A program made the translations under genes and the position numbers. The notes under the pieces were generated by a model. That model was not told the DNA's origin. It saw nothing but the letters and a program-made list of their open reading frames with translations, and ran no database searches. Source: Certhia americana (lineage: Eukaryota; Chordata; Aves; Passeriformes; Certhiidae). Taken from it: a DNA stretch of 64,000 bases. The stretch is from positions 124,759,234 to 124,823,233 of the forward strand of contig CM031858.1 in the NCBI GenBank assembly GCA_018697195.1, given 5' to 3'. Shown one piece after another: positions 13,091-25,200 of the stretch (positions are counted from its first letter, which is position 1; the number at the start of each line of letters is the position of its first letter).

Positions 13091-13198
13091 GCAACCTGGT
13101 CTAGTGGAAAGTGTCCCTGCCCATGGCAGGGGGCTTGGAATGAGATGATCTTCAAGGTCTCTTGCAATCCAAACAATTCAGAGATTCTGTGATTTTCT
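13091..13198 (+). mobile_element. CR1 LINE 3' tail
   Basis: The segment carries the standard CR1 3'-end landmarks in order: CCTGGTCTAGTGGAAAGTGT, CCCTGCCCATGGCAGGGGGC, TTGGAATGAGATGATCTTCA, AGGTCTCTTGCAATCCAAAC, then a decayed (ATTCTGTG)n tail. Only about 110 bp of the 3' end remains, as is usual for 5'-truncated insertions. Several mismatches show it is old. Confidence 0.9.
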
Positions 13199-13511
13199 GT
13201 GTATGGGCCTATTTACACCCCATGGGAAGGAGGGAATCAGCCTCACTGGTTTTAGTTAACCCTGTAGAATGGCACTGAGACTCAAATTCAACACCAGCCT
13301 GGCATCTCCTGCAACGAATTTATGGGACTCCTGAGCACACTCATTTCCTCCTCATGAGCCATTTCTAGCACATTCTCTGTCCCGACTGCAAAGTAAATAC
13401 AGTATGTTGCTTGTGACTGCTGATTTGCATTAAGATTTTAGTATTGTGGCTGGGAGGATCCAGAAAGTTGGCCAAATCAAAGCTAGGGTTTTTTGCAGTC
13501 AGAATCTCAGG

Positions 13512-13530
13512 TTTTTTTTTTTTTTTTTTT
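13512..13530. repeat. T19 homopolymer
   Basis: Nineteen consecutive T preceded by CAGG. It is a simple tract. Confidence 0.95.
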
Positions 13531-14642
13531 AGCTTTTTTCTGTTTCTGCATGCAGACACAGACATAATTTACTTTCCTCAAGCATAGGGAATGACAATCC
13601 TACTTTAAATTCAAAGAAACATATGGCCTCATATGCCTAATGCCACAGCTCTGTTGCGTAAGTATATTACATGCAGACCAGTCCATATAGGTTTTTTCCT
13701 TCCTTTAAGGTGGCTTTATGCTGGAGGAGGACAAATGATACCTGAAATTACCTGGAATTAGACCCACGTAGCAAACTGTGAGCTATGTAGCAAATTGTAA
13801 GCAACCACTGATTTAGCAATGGCAGTTACATCTCCAAACTTTCTCTTCTAATGGATTTGTAATGGTTTAATGCTTTGGTTTCAGGCTTTTAAGCCCTCAG
13901 TGTCCAACATGAACTAAAAATTGGGCCAATATATGTGACTGACAGAATCACAAAATGGAGCTGGGATACACAAAGCTCTATATGGGACCACTGCAGAGCA
14001 CTCTAGCATTGAAACTTCTGAGCCCAGTAGGTCACATTTAAAGTAGAAAATAAATGTAATTGGGACCAGACTGAGGGAAAATCATTACATCCTCCAGCAG
14101 TTTTCCTTAATGTGATAGATTGCAATGTATTTTTCCCACTTGCATCTCAGGAAAAGGGAAGGAATGAATTCTACCAGGCTGTTTTATCTGAGAGAGTGGA
14201 AATTCACTGTGTACACTTGGATGAAAGTTTTTACTCTCAGATTCTTTGCAGAATAATAGCTTTGTAGCCAGAACTGTAATAGTTCCCTGGATAAACGAGG
14301 CCAGTCAGGCTGGAGGCACTGGAGGTGGTTGTACAGCTTTGTCAAAGTGGCTGGGGAGGAGGGTGCAGTGTAGCAGGGACAACCACCAGAGAGCCAACAT
14401 CTCAAGGGGAAAGAGGCCCCTATCAGTGAGCTGTGGAGTCACACTTCAGAGATTTAATACAACAGGGATCTGTAAGTACTTAGAATTAAAAAATTACCTT
14501 CATCTTCTGCAAGTCTTGTTCTGCATGAGTGGCAGGTTTTGGCTGGATGCTGGTAGCCTTTTTGGCCTGCTTTCATTATAAATTACTGTTCAGGAATTGT
14601 TGGCTCGTCCATAAAGCAGCACAGGTTTGTTTTTTTCCAAAG

Positions 14643-14652
14643 ATCACGTGAT
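14643..14652. promoter_or_regulatory. Palindromic E-box ATCACGTGAT
   Basis: TCACGTGA is the palindromic core recognised by bHLH-ZIP factors of the MITF/TFE type. There is no surrounding cluster, promoter or CpG enrichment, so a functional role is unproven and chance occurrence is likely. Confidence 0.15.
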
Positions 14653-16172
14653 AACTGGAATCACGTACCAGCTGTAATTTTCTTACTTCTGGCTAGAACA
14701 TAATATTTTGACACAGCAATTAATATGGATACCTACTGTTCTCATCTTGTAGCAAACAGACCACCATGCACTGCTTCTGAGCTCTCTGTCTTGTTTAAAT
14801 AATGCACAACAGTAAGATGCCAGCTTCTGTGGATTTGTTGCACCTCATTTTATAATAGGTTTTCTTTCTCAAGATTGGGGTTGCAGGAATAGGGAACTGC
14901 AGTAGAACAGAACTTTGCTAAAGAAAAAAAAAACCCCAAACCCAAACAATCCCTCCTAGCACTTGTACAGTGCTTGGAAAATGTGAGTCAGGTCCACCCT
15001 CAAGCTCAGAAACCAGAAAGCAAATAGAAGAACCTAACAATGTTGCCCAAAATAAATAACCACAGTGTGGAGGCACCTAACTGGGGGACGTGTGGAGGAG
15101 AACTTACTCATTTTTTTCAATCCTCAAGCTTGGCACATCTGCCACAAACTAAACAAACTAATTGTTATTGTAGTCAGGAAGGGACAACTAATGTAAAACA
15201 GACTGAGACATAAATTAGTAGTCATGGTAATCTGTCACAGGTGAATGCTCCTCAAAGAAGTGACTTGAAATGCCAAACAAACCTACTGAAATCCTGGGAA
15301 TCTGTTTATCCAACCACTTATTTTAATCTAAGAATCAGCTACAGCTACTATGAAAAATGCATATAGAGAAAAATAAGCACTTCAAACTGTTGTAAAATAA
15401 GTAGCAAACTTCCTTCCACAGCTTCTCTGCCATCATAGCACCTGTGCAGCCATGTGCAGTACTCAGTCATAGTAAGTCAAGCCTCCCCAAATCAGAAGCC
15501 ATGAAAACTTTAAGCACTGCTTTCTTTCTTTCTAAATTCCAATGTTTTATGGAATGCAATCCTTTTTCGTTGCAACCATTAGAATTATCAATGGCAAAGA
15601 AAATAAAAGGCTAAATTCCTGCTTAGCTTCAACGATGGAGTTTGTGGTTTTATGGGGAAAAAACCCATTCATGGTACAAGACCAAGGATAAAACCATGAC
15701 AGCTGGTAACAAGTAAATGGGCTCATCTTCTAAATGCTTTCGTGCTCACAGCAACTGTTTGAGCAACTTCGCCAAAATTTGTCAGGAAATGTCATATTAT
15801 TTCTTTATATTTGTTCCATGGGTTAGTGCTGGCTTGTAACACTTCAGCATCAAGACAGTACATTAGGCTAAAGAAGGTGATCATATGAACACTGAGCAAA
15901 CTGCTAAGTAGCTGTCAGAATGACTGGCTCAAACCAACAAAAGATTAACACTCCTAACTTAGACCAAATGGGTCGACCAAATAGAGGCACAAATATGTGC
16001 TCTGAAAATAACTGAGCGGGGGGCTATTTCCAGAGGGCTTGAGGAACATTATGACAGTAAGTTTGTTCTTACAGTTCAGCCAGCCTTAATCATCACCTCG
16101 CATTTCTCACTTCACATTACAACTGTCTAAAAAGTTACTTCTGTCTAAAGCGCTGATAAACTCAGAAAACAA

Positions 16173-17262
16173 TGTGGTGGGTTGACCCTGTCTGGATGCC
16201 AGTTGCCCACCAAGGCTGCTCTAATACTCCACTCCACAGCTGGACAGGAAAGAAAAAAGTATAATGAAAGGCTTGTGGGTTGAGAGAAGGACAGGGAGAG
16301 ATCACTCACCAGTTACCATCATGTGCAGAGCAGACTCAACCTGGGGACATTTAATTTATTATCAATCAAATCAGAGTTGGATAATGAGAAATAAAAACTA
16401 AATCTTAACACACCTTAAACTGCCCACCATACTCACACCCCCCCTTCCTGGGCATAACTTTACTCCCAGTTTCTTCTCCCTCCTCTCTCCCAGCAGTGCA
16501 GAGGGATGGGAATGGGGGTTGAGGTCAGTCCATCAAACATTGTCTCTGCCGCTCACTCCTCAGGGAGAAGACTCTTCTCATTCTTCTCCTACCCTCCCTT
16601 TGGAGACAGTCCTCTGCCCATTTCTTCAATATGGGTCATTCCCATGGACTGCAGTTCTTCATGAGCTGCTCCAGCAGGGGTCCCCCCCCCCAGGATCACA
16701 AGTCCTTCCAGGAAACTTGCTCCAGTGTGGGCTCCTCTATCAATGGGGCCACAGGTGCTGCCAGGAGCCTGCTCCAGTGCAGACTTCCCACGGGGTCACA
16801 GCCTCCTTTGGGCATCCACCTGCTCTGGCTATAGTCTCCTCCGTGGAGTGGAGGTGAGTGGATCTCTGCATCCCCCTGGTCCTCCCTGGGCTACAGGGGC
16901 ACAGCTCCTTCACCCTGGTCTGCTCCATTGGCTGTAATGGGATCCCAGCTCCAGTGCCAGGAGCAGCTCCTGCCCCTCCTTCTGCACTGACCTCGGCATC
17001 TGCAAAGATGCTTATCTCACATATTCTCTCTCCTCTCTCCCAACCAAACTTGATGTTTTGGCTTTTTTTTCTCTTTCTAAAATACATTACCCCAGAGGTG
17101 ATACCACCATTGCTGAGGGGCTCAGTCTTGGCCAGTGGTGGATCCATCTTGAGCCAGCTGGCATCAGCTCAGTTGGGCAAGGGGAAGCTTCTAGCATCTT
17201 CTCATAAAAGCCACCCCTGTAGCCTCCCTGCAACCAAAAACTTGCCACACAAACCTAATACA
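16173..17262 (-). mobile_element. Solo LTR of an avian endogenous retrovirus
   Basis: Read on the minus strand, the element starts TGTATTAGGTTTGTGTGGCA and ends GGGTCAACCCACCACA, so it has the TG...CA ends of an LTR, about 1.09 kb long. The body matches a family I recognise from many bird genomes, including a TTTTAGAAAGAGAAAA stretch near its 5' third and a GC-rich centre of repeated CCACGGG / CTGCTCC motifs. A minus-strand AATAAA sits at 16355-16360, about 185 nt before the LTR end, in the right place for R/U5. No second LTR or internal gag-pol sequence flanks it, so it is a solo LTR left by recombination. The immediate flanks (AAAACAA left, GCCCTTA right) do not form a recognisable target-site duplication. 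Class (ERVL, ERVK or ERV1) cannot be fixed without that. Open frames within it on both strands are by-products of GC richness. Confidence 0.85.
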
Positions 17263-18113
17263 GCCCTTATTTTGTAAGAAGTACTGCCTGTTCCTGCCCA
17301 CATGGATTTGATCAGAACTTGATGAATAGTGAAACTTTACATTTCTTTCTTAGGTGTGAAGCTGAAACAACAGTCCTAGAGGCTTTTTTGAATCTTCATG
17401 ACCTGTGCTGTTTGGGTATAAGAACAAAGCATATTTATTTGATGTCTGAACAGTCTTAACAGAGAACATCTTAGAAAATCTTTATTTAGATTTAATTGCA
17501 CCAGAATCTAATTAACAGTTGTATATTAAAGACTTGAAACTCTCTGATCTCCTCAATATCATCAATCCTGCCAAAACTGCTAACTCATAAAAACAAGGAG
17601 ACTGATTTACATTGAGAAATCTTTGCATTGAAGTAGTTTATGCAATTTCTTCGAAAGGAAAATAATATCTGTAATGAAAAACTAGCAGAAACACAGAAGT
17701 AATTAGAGGGCCAAATCTCTGTGAAAGCATGAAGTATTGGAAGAACTAGTAATGAAGGGACTTTGCCAAGTGTAAGCAGCAGGATACTTCAGTATCAGTT
17801 AGATACTGCAAAGTTTCAGGTATCTTCATGCTATCATAAGGAGGAATCTAGAAAACATATTTATATTTTAACTACAGAGTTCTAAAGGCAAAACTGTGCC
17901 CCTAGCATGGGTGGGTACAGCCCTGCTCTGCCTGGCTGCCAAGTGATGAGGGAATCTGTGGGCTCCAGGTAATGTGAGGCTGTAACATATTTTTCACATT
18001 TCTCTGCAGCAGTACAGATACTCTTCACTTCATCTGATGTGCAGAAAGGAAAAAAAGAAGTTGCAATACTCCACTGAAGAGAAGAGCAGAAAGAGCCAAG
18101 GTCACCTACAATT
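17263..18113. other. Unique DNA between the LTR and the CR1
   Basis: AT-rich unique sequence without any recognised exon, repeat or hairpin. Confidence 0.6.
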
Positions 18114-19057
18114 ATCATAGAATCACAGAATCATTTAGTTTGGAAAAGTCCTCCAAGTTAATTGAGTCCAAACTTCCACCAGAAACCACCATGCCAACTA
18201 AACCATAGCATTTAGTGCCAGCCATTTTTTGAACATTTCCAGGGAATCAATATTTTCTCTACTACTTCCAGAGATGGCAATTCTACCACTTCCCTGGGCT
18301 GCATGATCCACTCCATCAGTGAAGAAATTCCTCCTGATGGTCAACCTGAACCTCTCTGGTTATGACTGAGGTTATACCCTCTTGTTCTGTCACTAGTTTC
18401 CTCAGAGAACATGTACCCCCACCTGGCTACACCCTCTTTACAGTTGTAGAGAGTAATAACATCTCCCCTGAGCCTCCTTTTCTCCACGGCTAAACAATCC
18501 CCATTTCCTCAGCTGATCCTCATAGGACTTGTGTTCCAGACCCTCCCCCAGTTCCGTTGCCCTTCTCTGGAAATGCTCCAGCATCTCAATGTCTTTCTTG
18601 CTGCGAAGGGCCCAAAACTGGACACAGTTCAGTGCAGTCTCACCAGTGCTGAGTACAGGGGAAATGATCACTGCCCAGATCCTGCTGGCCACACTTTGCT
18701 GATTCAAACCAGGATGTCACTGGTCTTCTTGGCCACCTGGGTACACAGTGATTCATGTTCTGTTGGGCTCTCAATAAGCACTCACAGGTCCTTTTCCACT
18801 GGGCTGCTTTCCACTCTTTCCCAAGCCTGTAGCACTGCCTGAGGTTGTCACGATCCAAGTGCAGGACCCGGCACTTGGCCTTGTTGAACCTCATACAGGT
18901 GGGCTCAGCCCATCCAGCCAGCCTGGCCAGATCCCTGTGCAGAGCTTTCCTGCCCTCCAGCAGATCAACACTCCCAACTAACTTGGAGTTCTCCACCAAC
19001 TTACTAAGGCCACACTCAACCCCCTCCTCCAGGTCATCAGTAAAGGTATTAAACAGG
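18114..19057 (-). mobile_element. 5'-truncated CR1 LINE with decayed ORF2 3' part
   Basis: On the plus strand it begins ATCATAGAATCACAGAATCA, the reverse complement of the CR1 (ATTCTATG)n tail. It then runs through the antisense CR1 3' UTR (GGAAATGGTGGAA-type landmarks) into ORF2. Minus-strand frames retain reverse-transcriptase C-terminal motifs such as [28 protein letters not shown] and FQRRATELGEGLEHKSY, split across frames by indels. The copy stops near TATTAAACAGG at 19057, inside the RT region downstream of the FADD catalytic motif, so the catalytic centre is missing and the element is dead. It is 944 bp of an element whose full length is about 4.5 kb. It is moderately diverged, so probably not recent. 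A target-site duplication was not found. Confidence 0.95.
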
Positions 19058-19670
19058 ATGATTTTGTACCTCTCCTCCCTTCAAAATCCTTGGCTTCTAA
19101 CTCTCTTACCAGAAGAAAGTACAGGTTTGGAAATAAAACCAAAAAAATTCATGTGACTTTGCTTTTGTTTATCATCTTTTTGTTCCTATTGCTCCATGGT
19201 AGATGACTAATTTCCCCTTCAGTCCTCAGGGGGGACTGACAGTGCAGCATGACCCCCCCCCCCAGATCTTTCAGGAATAGCTCTTCATTTTGCCCAGATA
19301 AACTTCTCTGGATGCAGAATGTACAGCCCATGTGCAGGCTCCATACTGTGTCTTTCTTAGATGCAGCTACTGACCACACACAGAACATGAAAATAAGGCC
19401 TACAGCTTCCTTTTAGCAGGTAAAATGGTTCCAGAATAGGATGAAGACCTGGAACTTCTGTTCCACAAGCTCTTTAGGTTTGAAGATTACATCTGACCAT
19501 GACTGTTGTAAAAGAAAGAGAAGCTCTGCATTTTTCTACCTATCTGCATGAGTTCCTGCTAATCTTGCAACCTGTAGCATCTGTCCAGGTCCCATCACCC
19601 AGCTCTTGGGCTTGTAGATCCCCTCCAAGGAATGCCACAGACACACAAGGAGAAAATACAGTGATCAAAG

Positions 19671-19699
19671 CTTGTAATTAGTAAGTTACTAATTACAAG
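19671..19699. repeat. 29-bp near-perfect palindrome with TAATTA cores
   Basis: Fourteen-base arms CTTGTAATTAGTAA (19671-19684) and TTACTAATTACAAG (19686-19699) are exact reverse complements around a single G. Each arm carries TAATTA, the core bound by many homeodomain proteins, giving two inverted sites 15 bp apart. No transposon end or coding context is visible. Confidence 0.9.
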
Positions 19700-19923
19700 G
19701 CATGTATTTAATGCAATTCTGACAAAGTCAAGTAGTTGTTTTATATTTGATCCCAGCAATTTTTTGGTGCGCAGTGTGATGCAGCCAGACTCGCACACTG
19801 CAGATATGGAGAAGTCAGAAATACCTACAGATTTATTAGAACATGAAGATTGCAAACTTATCCCTTCTGCATGGAGCTCTGATGTGTTTTCTATAGCTTT
19901 TCTCTGAATTTCTTTCTTTTCAC

Positions 19924-19942
19924 TTTTTTTTTTTTTTTTTTT
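19924..19942. repeat. T19 homopolymer
   Basis: Nineteen consecutive T after CAC. It is a simple tract. Confidence 0.95.
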
Positions 19943-20716
19943 GACCCAGAGCACTTGGGAATATTAACCCTCCAGAAACAAGTTTTGCAGGAAAATCTAA
20001 TTACATAGACTATATTTCAACTCAGAGTGCATTTTACAGCATACTTTGAAAACAAAGTTGCTAGTTATGGTGCTATAATGTTATTACAGATGTTATAATA
20101 GGGATTTTGTGTCTGACCTGACTCCTATCTCACCACTCTATCAGACTGGTTGACTTTTGCAAAGTCTGATTAAGCATTAACTCAAAACATAAATCCTAAG
20201 GAATTTTCCCATTCACACCGACATTTAGTAGCTTTCTGCCATGTATAAAAACACCATTCTGCAAAATCCCATGCTATCACTTTAATGGATGAACGTAAAA
20301 CACTCTCGGAGCCATGGTAAATAGAGACTTTTACATGGAGACACTTAATTTATTCCAGCTGCATAATCTCATCTATTGCTATGTCCTGCACTTTCCTAAT
20401 CAAACCACCTGTTGATTCAAATAGATGGCTAAACCTACTATGTGTTTAAAGTTTACAGTCCAAAGAGGACACAGTAACAAGATGATCATTCAATCTGAAT
20501 TCTCCAAACAGATTACTAAATTCAATATTCAGATAAAAGTCAACTCTTCAGTTGGATAAAGAATCAGCTGAAGCATCTTGGTGGCCTTCTTCCTAGCAGG
20601 AAGAAAGTCCTCTGATTTTTAAATCTAGGCTGTTCTCACAGTTAGAAACACCCTTAGGAAACAGCAAACAGATTCTCCCAAATATGGGGAACTACACAGT
20701 TTCCAAATAAGGAAAC

Positions 20717-20744
20717 TGTTTAAGACTCCACCGAGTCTTAAACA
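20717..20744. repeat. Perfect hairpin, 12-bp arms, 4-nt loop
   Basis: TGTTTAAGACTC (20717-20728) and GAGTCTTAAACA (20733-20744) are exact reverse complements separated by CACC. The stem is too short for a canonical microRNA precursor. Confidence 0.9.
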
Positions 20745-22202
20745 AAGGAAATCATGCACTTTTCCTACTGTAAGTCAAATGAATCATTTTTTCCCCTAGA
20801 AGAGACTTAACTATACTTTCCTAGATGAACATATTCACTTCAGCATTTTGAAGGACCTGTGCTTTCAGTTTTGTTTTTGCGGAAGGATATAGAAACACAG
20901 TCTCAAGTCCCAGTAGGCAGACTTGTTTCTCTAGTTTCTTCGTATTGTCTGCCCCAATTGATTTGGGAGAACCCGTTTGTCTGCAGCAAGGAGAGGAAAG
21001 GCACTTTTTAAAAAATACAAACTGTCTGAATTTTGTAGAGAGTATGTTCACATGACAAATATTTGCTACTGCTCCCAGAACAGAGGGACCAAACCCAGAT
21101 GTGTACAACTAGTTTAGGAAAGGGAAAAAAAAAAAAGTCTTAACCACTGTCTAATCTGCTTTTGTTCTATTAGCCTTCTTCTGAGTAACAGGCTTTATGA
21201 ACCTTACAACTGAGGTCAAAGATTGTTATACTCACATGAATGTGAAAACCTGCCTTACAGCCCACAGCTGATACATCCTTCCACTCCAGTTCCAGCAAAG
21301 ACACCTCTCCTTCTGTGTTACTTGTGATGCCAGCTTGTGAGCACCTGGACACAGCTGACAATGCACAAGTCTACAGTTCCCACCTGCAGCTAGGATTTTT
21401 CTCCTATAGAAGTGCTTTGTAGCAAGTTCTTACTTGCAACTTTCTAAGGGCTGTTTTAGCCCACAGGCAAACCTCTCAATTACTGTTGCAAGATCTCCCA
21501 ATAAAATCAGGACCAAATTATTAGTGAATATTTTTCTCTTGGAGAAGTTGGTAAGCAATCAGATTTAGTGGGAGCATGGCCTCTGACCAGCCTACATCTT
21601 AAACATCCTCCTGATATTTTTGTAGACAGCAGCAGTTTCTAGGTGCTCCAGCCCACTTGGTCCTTGGGAGGTGCCAGCAGCCTCCTAGTCATGCTTCCTC
21701 AGACACTTCAAGAACAAATAGAGTTAGGCCCTATAAAGAAGGCAACACAGCTGGAATTTCCATACATGTCATCTGATGTTTCCATTTCTAAACTTGAGAG
21801 CTAGGTCTCAGTTCAGAACATTTTTTGGTTCCAGCAGAGACTGGAGTTCCTCAGACTTTTTTTTTTTTTTTCTGGTAACAACAGCAGACTCAATTAACAA
21901 TGTGAAAGGAATACTGGAAGGAGTGAAAAGGTTGTTTTTCATTTTAAGAAAATAATGTCCTCATTCCCATAAGGTTTCCTCTTCTACTTGGAGGGAGGCA
22001 AAATGTGGAGAGGTAAGAGAGGAGATTGACACTTCTCCTGCTTCCCTTCTCTGGAGGGAGAAGGGAATTGTGTTCCACATCTGATCTAAAGTGAGCGCAA
22101 GACAAAGCCCACCACTGCTGCACAGTTACACTCTCAACAACTTTCTCTCAGCTGTGTTCATCCCTGGGAAGGCACTCTCTTGCCAGGATGTTCTTTCCTC
22201 CG

Positions 22203-22221
22203 CCCACCCACTCACCCACCC
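22203..22221 (-). other. G-quadruplex motif (minus strand)
   Basis: The minus strand reads GGGTGGGTGAGTGGGTGGG: four G3 runs with loops of 1, 5 and 1 nt, which meets the standard G3+N1-7 rule with very short loops. It lies in a moderately GC-rich patch (about 22.13-22.26 kb) without CpG enrichment. Confidence 0.85.
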
Positions 22222-25200
22222 GAGTTTCCCTGGCAGCTGTGTCTTAGCCTTGCTCTAGCCCTTAGGATATCTCCACCTACCATTTCCTGCCATGAAAACC
22301 TTTTAGATTTATACCAGATCTGCTCGCTTGGATAATGAGACACCAAATGCTGAGCTGTATCATCTCTCAAAGGTACAGATGTGGGATGGGATGCAGGAAT
22401 GGCTTAAAGTACCAAGGCAGCTCTTTTTCTGCTTGGGTTCTAGGGGATCAGCACACATCAAGAATTGAATCTGTTTCAGCAGTCCTTGAATTCCTTTGAC
22501 TCATTCCAGCAGCCTCAATAGTACACAAGAGTCACCACAGTGAACACTCCCTGCACAACATCTACTGGTGTGGGAGTGTTTATGACTGTGCTGTACAGCT
22601 CAAGATGTGACAGTTCTCTGCTCCCATTGTGATCCTTCACAATTCTTCAGCTGCTGTGGTCTGGCTTTGATGTGATCCTGAGTCACTGACAGAGCTCCTA
22701 TGCTGTTCCTTGGTGCAGAGCATGAGGACAAAAACACTCTACTCTACTCTAACCAGGTGTGGAGGTTAAAAAGGCTTGTAAGACAGAAAAAAAGCTGGGA
22801 GAAGGGGCAGGAAGAGGTGAGCTGTGTAGCTGTTTGGAGATCAGGAAAGGAGCTGTGAAGGGCTGCAGTCCTTTGGGAGGAGATGTTGCACAGGAAGCTC
22901 AGCAAGAAAGAGGAGCGTGCTTCAGACTCCTTGACATCTTTTTTTGTGGAAAAAGGAGCTAATTAATTCAAAGCATCATTATTCAGGAGGTGACTTGTTC
23001 CATTTGCTGTATTCCAACTTATTAAAAATAAAAATACAAAAAACGAAATCAATTTTCCAGACTCACTCCATCAGCAACTGAAAGGAAACAAATATTTTCA
23101 CATTCTATTTCTAGCGAGAATGTCATTTAATGTTGCAACACTGTAATATTTGGGCTGTAAATGTTTCAGGGAACTTGAAAGAAAACTATTTCCCCTGGAT
23201 TTTAAATCTCTCTCTATTACTATGAATTTCTCACATGATACAAAAATGAGCTTTGATGCTTTTAAATTTAGCTCTTCTTTATTTACCTCATAACATTACA
23301 GCAAGAAAGGGTTCATAAATACTGAGTATTAAACCACAAATAATGTCAAAACAATGAATGCTGAGATGCCTAAAGAGAAAAACTGTAGGTTTATGACAGA
23401 AGGCAGCAGGGACAGAAGACAGAGACAAAGAGAGAAGGTAATTTATTAAAAGCTGAACATTATACAGAAGCAAATATATGACTATGTTTCTAATAATGTA
23501 GCTCTCAGAATCCTTTTGAATCCCTTAAGTCTTTTGTGTGGAATGCAATATATGCCAGAGGCCCAAACCAAAGAACACATACAAATACTTCAAGGAATTA
23601 ATTATAAATACTCTAAGATTCCTGTGTGTAGTGTAAATTATTGTCACTGCAATTTCAAGGCTCTTTATGCCTGAGATGAATAAAAGCAAGTTTGCTATTT
23701 TCCCAGAATATAGGAATATAGCTGTGAAAGGAGCAACGTACATCAAAATAAAGGGCCTTGTGAGAATTCTGCGATTCTGCTCCATGGCACAATAAATTAG
23801 GGCTTTTTCTCCTTACTTTTACTGGCTTTCTTATACTAAAAAAATCTCATTGCTTACCAAAAGCCATGTAGCCTTTTTTTCCCCACAAGAGACCAGTGAT
23901 TATATATTTCCTAACCGTCCTACATTTCTATCTCTTGTTTCCTGGAGAGTATTTGTCCCCACTATGCCAGCCTAATTGTCATCATAAAACTATGCCCTGT
24001 TCAGTTTCTGCAAGACAAAACTAGATCCAAATCCAGGAAAGGGTTCATGGCTGTGAATCCATTAAGGAGACTTCCTCCAGTCCAGAGTTAGTTAAGTAAG
24101 ATCTTGAGCCTCAAAGATTTAGATGTCTAACTTGTATTTAAAGGTACCTAATTACCTTTAAGAATCTGAGCCTAAGCCCCTTAGCCCCTTGGGGTTAACT
24201 TGTGGCTCTCTCCTTAGCATTTCCTACAGCTGTTTTGGAGAAATCCCTGTTCAGTTTGCTGACATGAGGCATTTCAGGAGGGAACAGGGCTCATTTAAAA
24301 TGTGTGGTTGCTATACATGACAAGCTAAGGTGATTCGAAGGAGTGCTGGCATCTTTTAACTCCTTAGTGTGAATTTATCTTCTCGTTTCTGCTGTCTTTG
24401 CACACACCTGAAACTCTTCTACTGTCCTTTCTTCTTACATGCTTTCCTCCTTATATGCTTCAATACAACAACTTCTTTCATGAGGCCTACACAACACACT
24501 GCTTTCCTCTAAGAAGCAGCAGGCTTTTCCTTCCCTCTCCTCCTTTGCAACATCCTTGCTTTGGAATCCCTCCAGTAAGCTCCTTAAGCACATGGAGTCA
24601 CAAGTACTTAGCACAGAAGAGAATTACATAAATAATAATAATAATTAATAGCCCATAAATGGAACCTTAAGGGGCTTCTAATCTTCACATGCGCTTGGAA
24701 AGCAACTCTCTGAAACGATTTAATTTGGGTGAGAGTTCTTAGGAGCAACATAATAATCAAAATATCAAACAAGTTTATACAGTTACATAGCCAAGTAGGC
24801 TTCTGCACAAGGCAGTATCTGTATATAGTTTGGCTGTGGCAGAGCATTGGCCATCACGGATTCCTGAAGTTGACTTTTAAAGAAAGTTTGCAGGGAATAT
24901 GTAGGATGTGTTACTCTTCTGTACTACTCACTTGAAACTGGGTGCCAGGCTGGAGGAGTGAATCATTTGGAAGCAATGGATTTCCTTGAGTTTCCTAGAA
25001 TAAGGCATGACATAATGCATGCAGTTACATAGCACTAGCAATACACGAGTATTTATACATATATTTAATGCTCTTGATTTTTTAAAGTTAAATGAGTTCA
25101 ATAACCCTGGTATTTGTAAAAACATTTTGCTCTCCATTTTCACGGAAGATTTCAGTATCAAAGTTGTGAACAAAATGGAAAGAATTAACTATACTTCTGT

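Larger units (their letters stand above)
13199..16172. other. Unique non-coding stretch, no gene recognised
   Basis: It contains a 19-T run (13512-13530), a 10-bp palindrome ATCACGTGAT (14643-14652), an A-rich/C-rich patch near 14920-14950 and AT-rich unique DNA. A weak CR1-like start (GACAGAATCACAAAATGGAG near 13941) is too short to call. Confidence 0.6.

Noticed and set aside
13941..14040. Possible antisense CR1 start (GACAGAATCACAAAATGGAG)
   Set aside because: Only the first about 20 bases resemble a CR1 tail; the following sequence lacks the GGTTGGAA... and TCCAACC landmarks.
16519..17277. Several 100-140-codon frames on both strands
   Set aside because: They lie inside the solo LTR; LTRs are non-coding and the frames are open on both strands because of GC-rich repeats.
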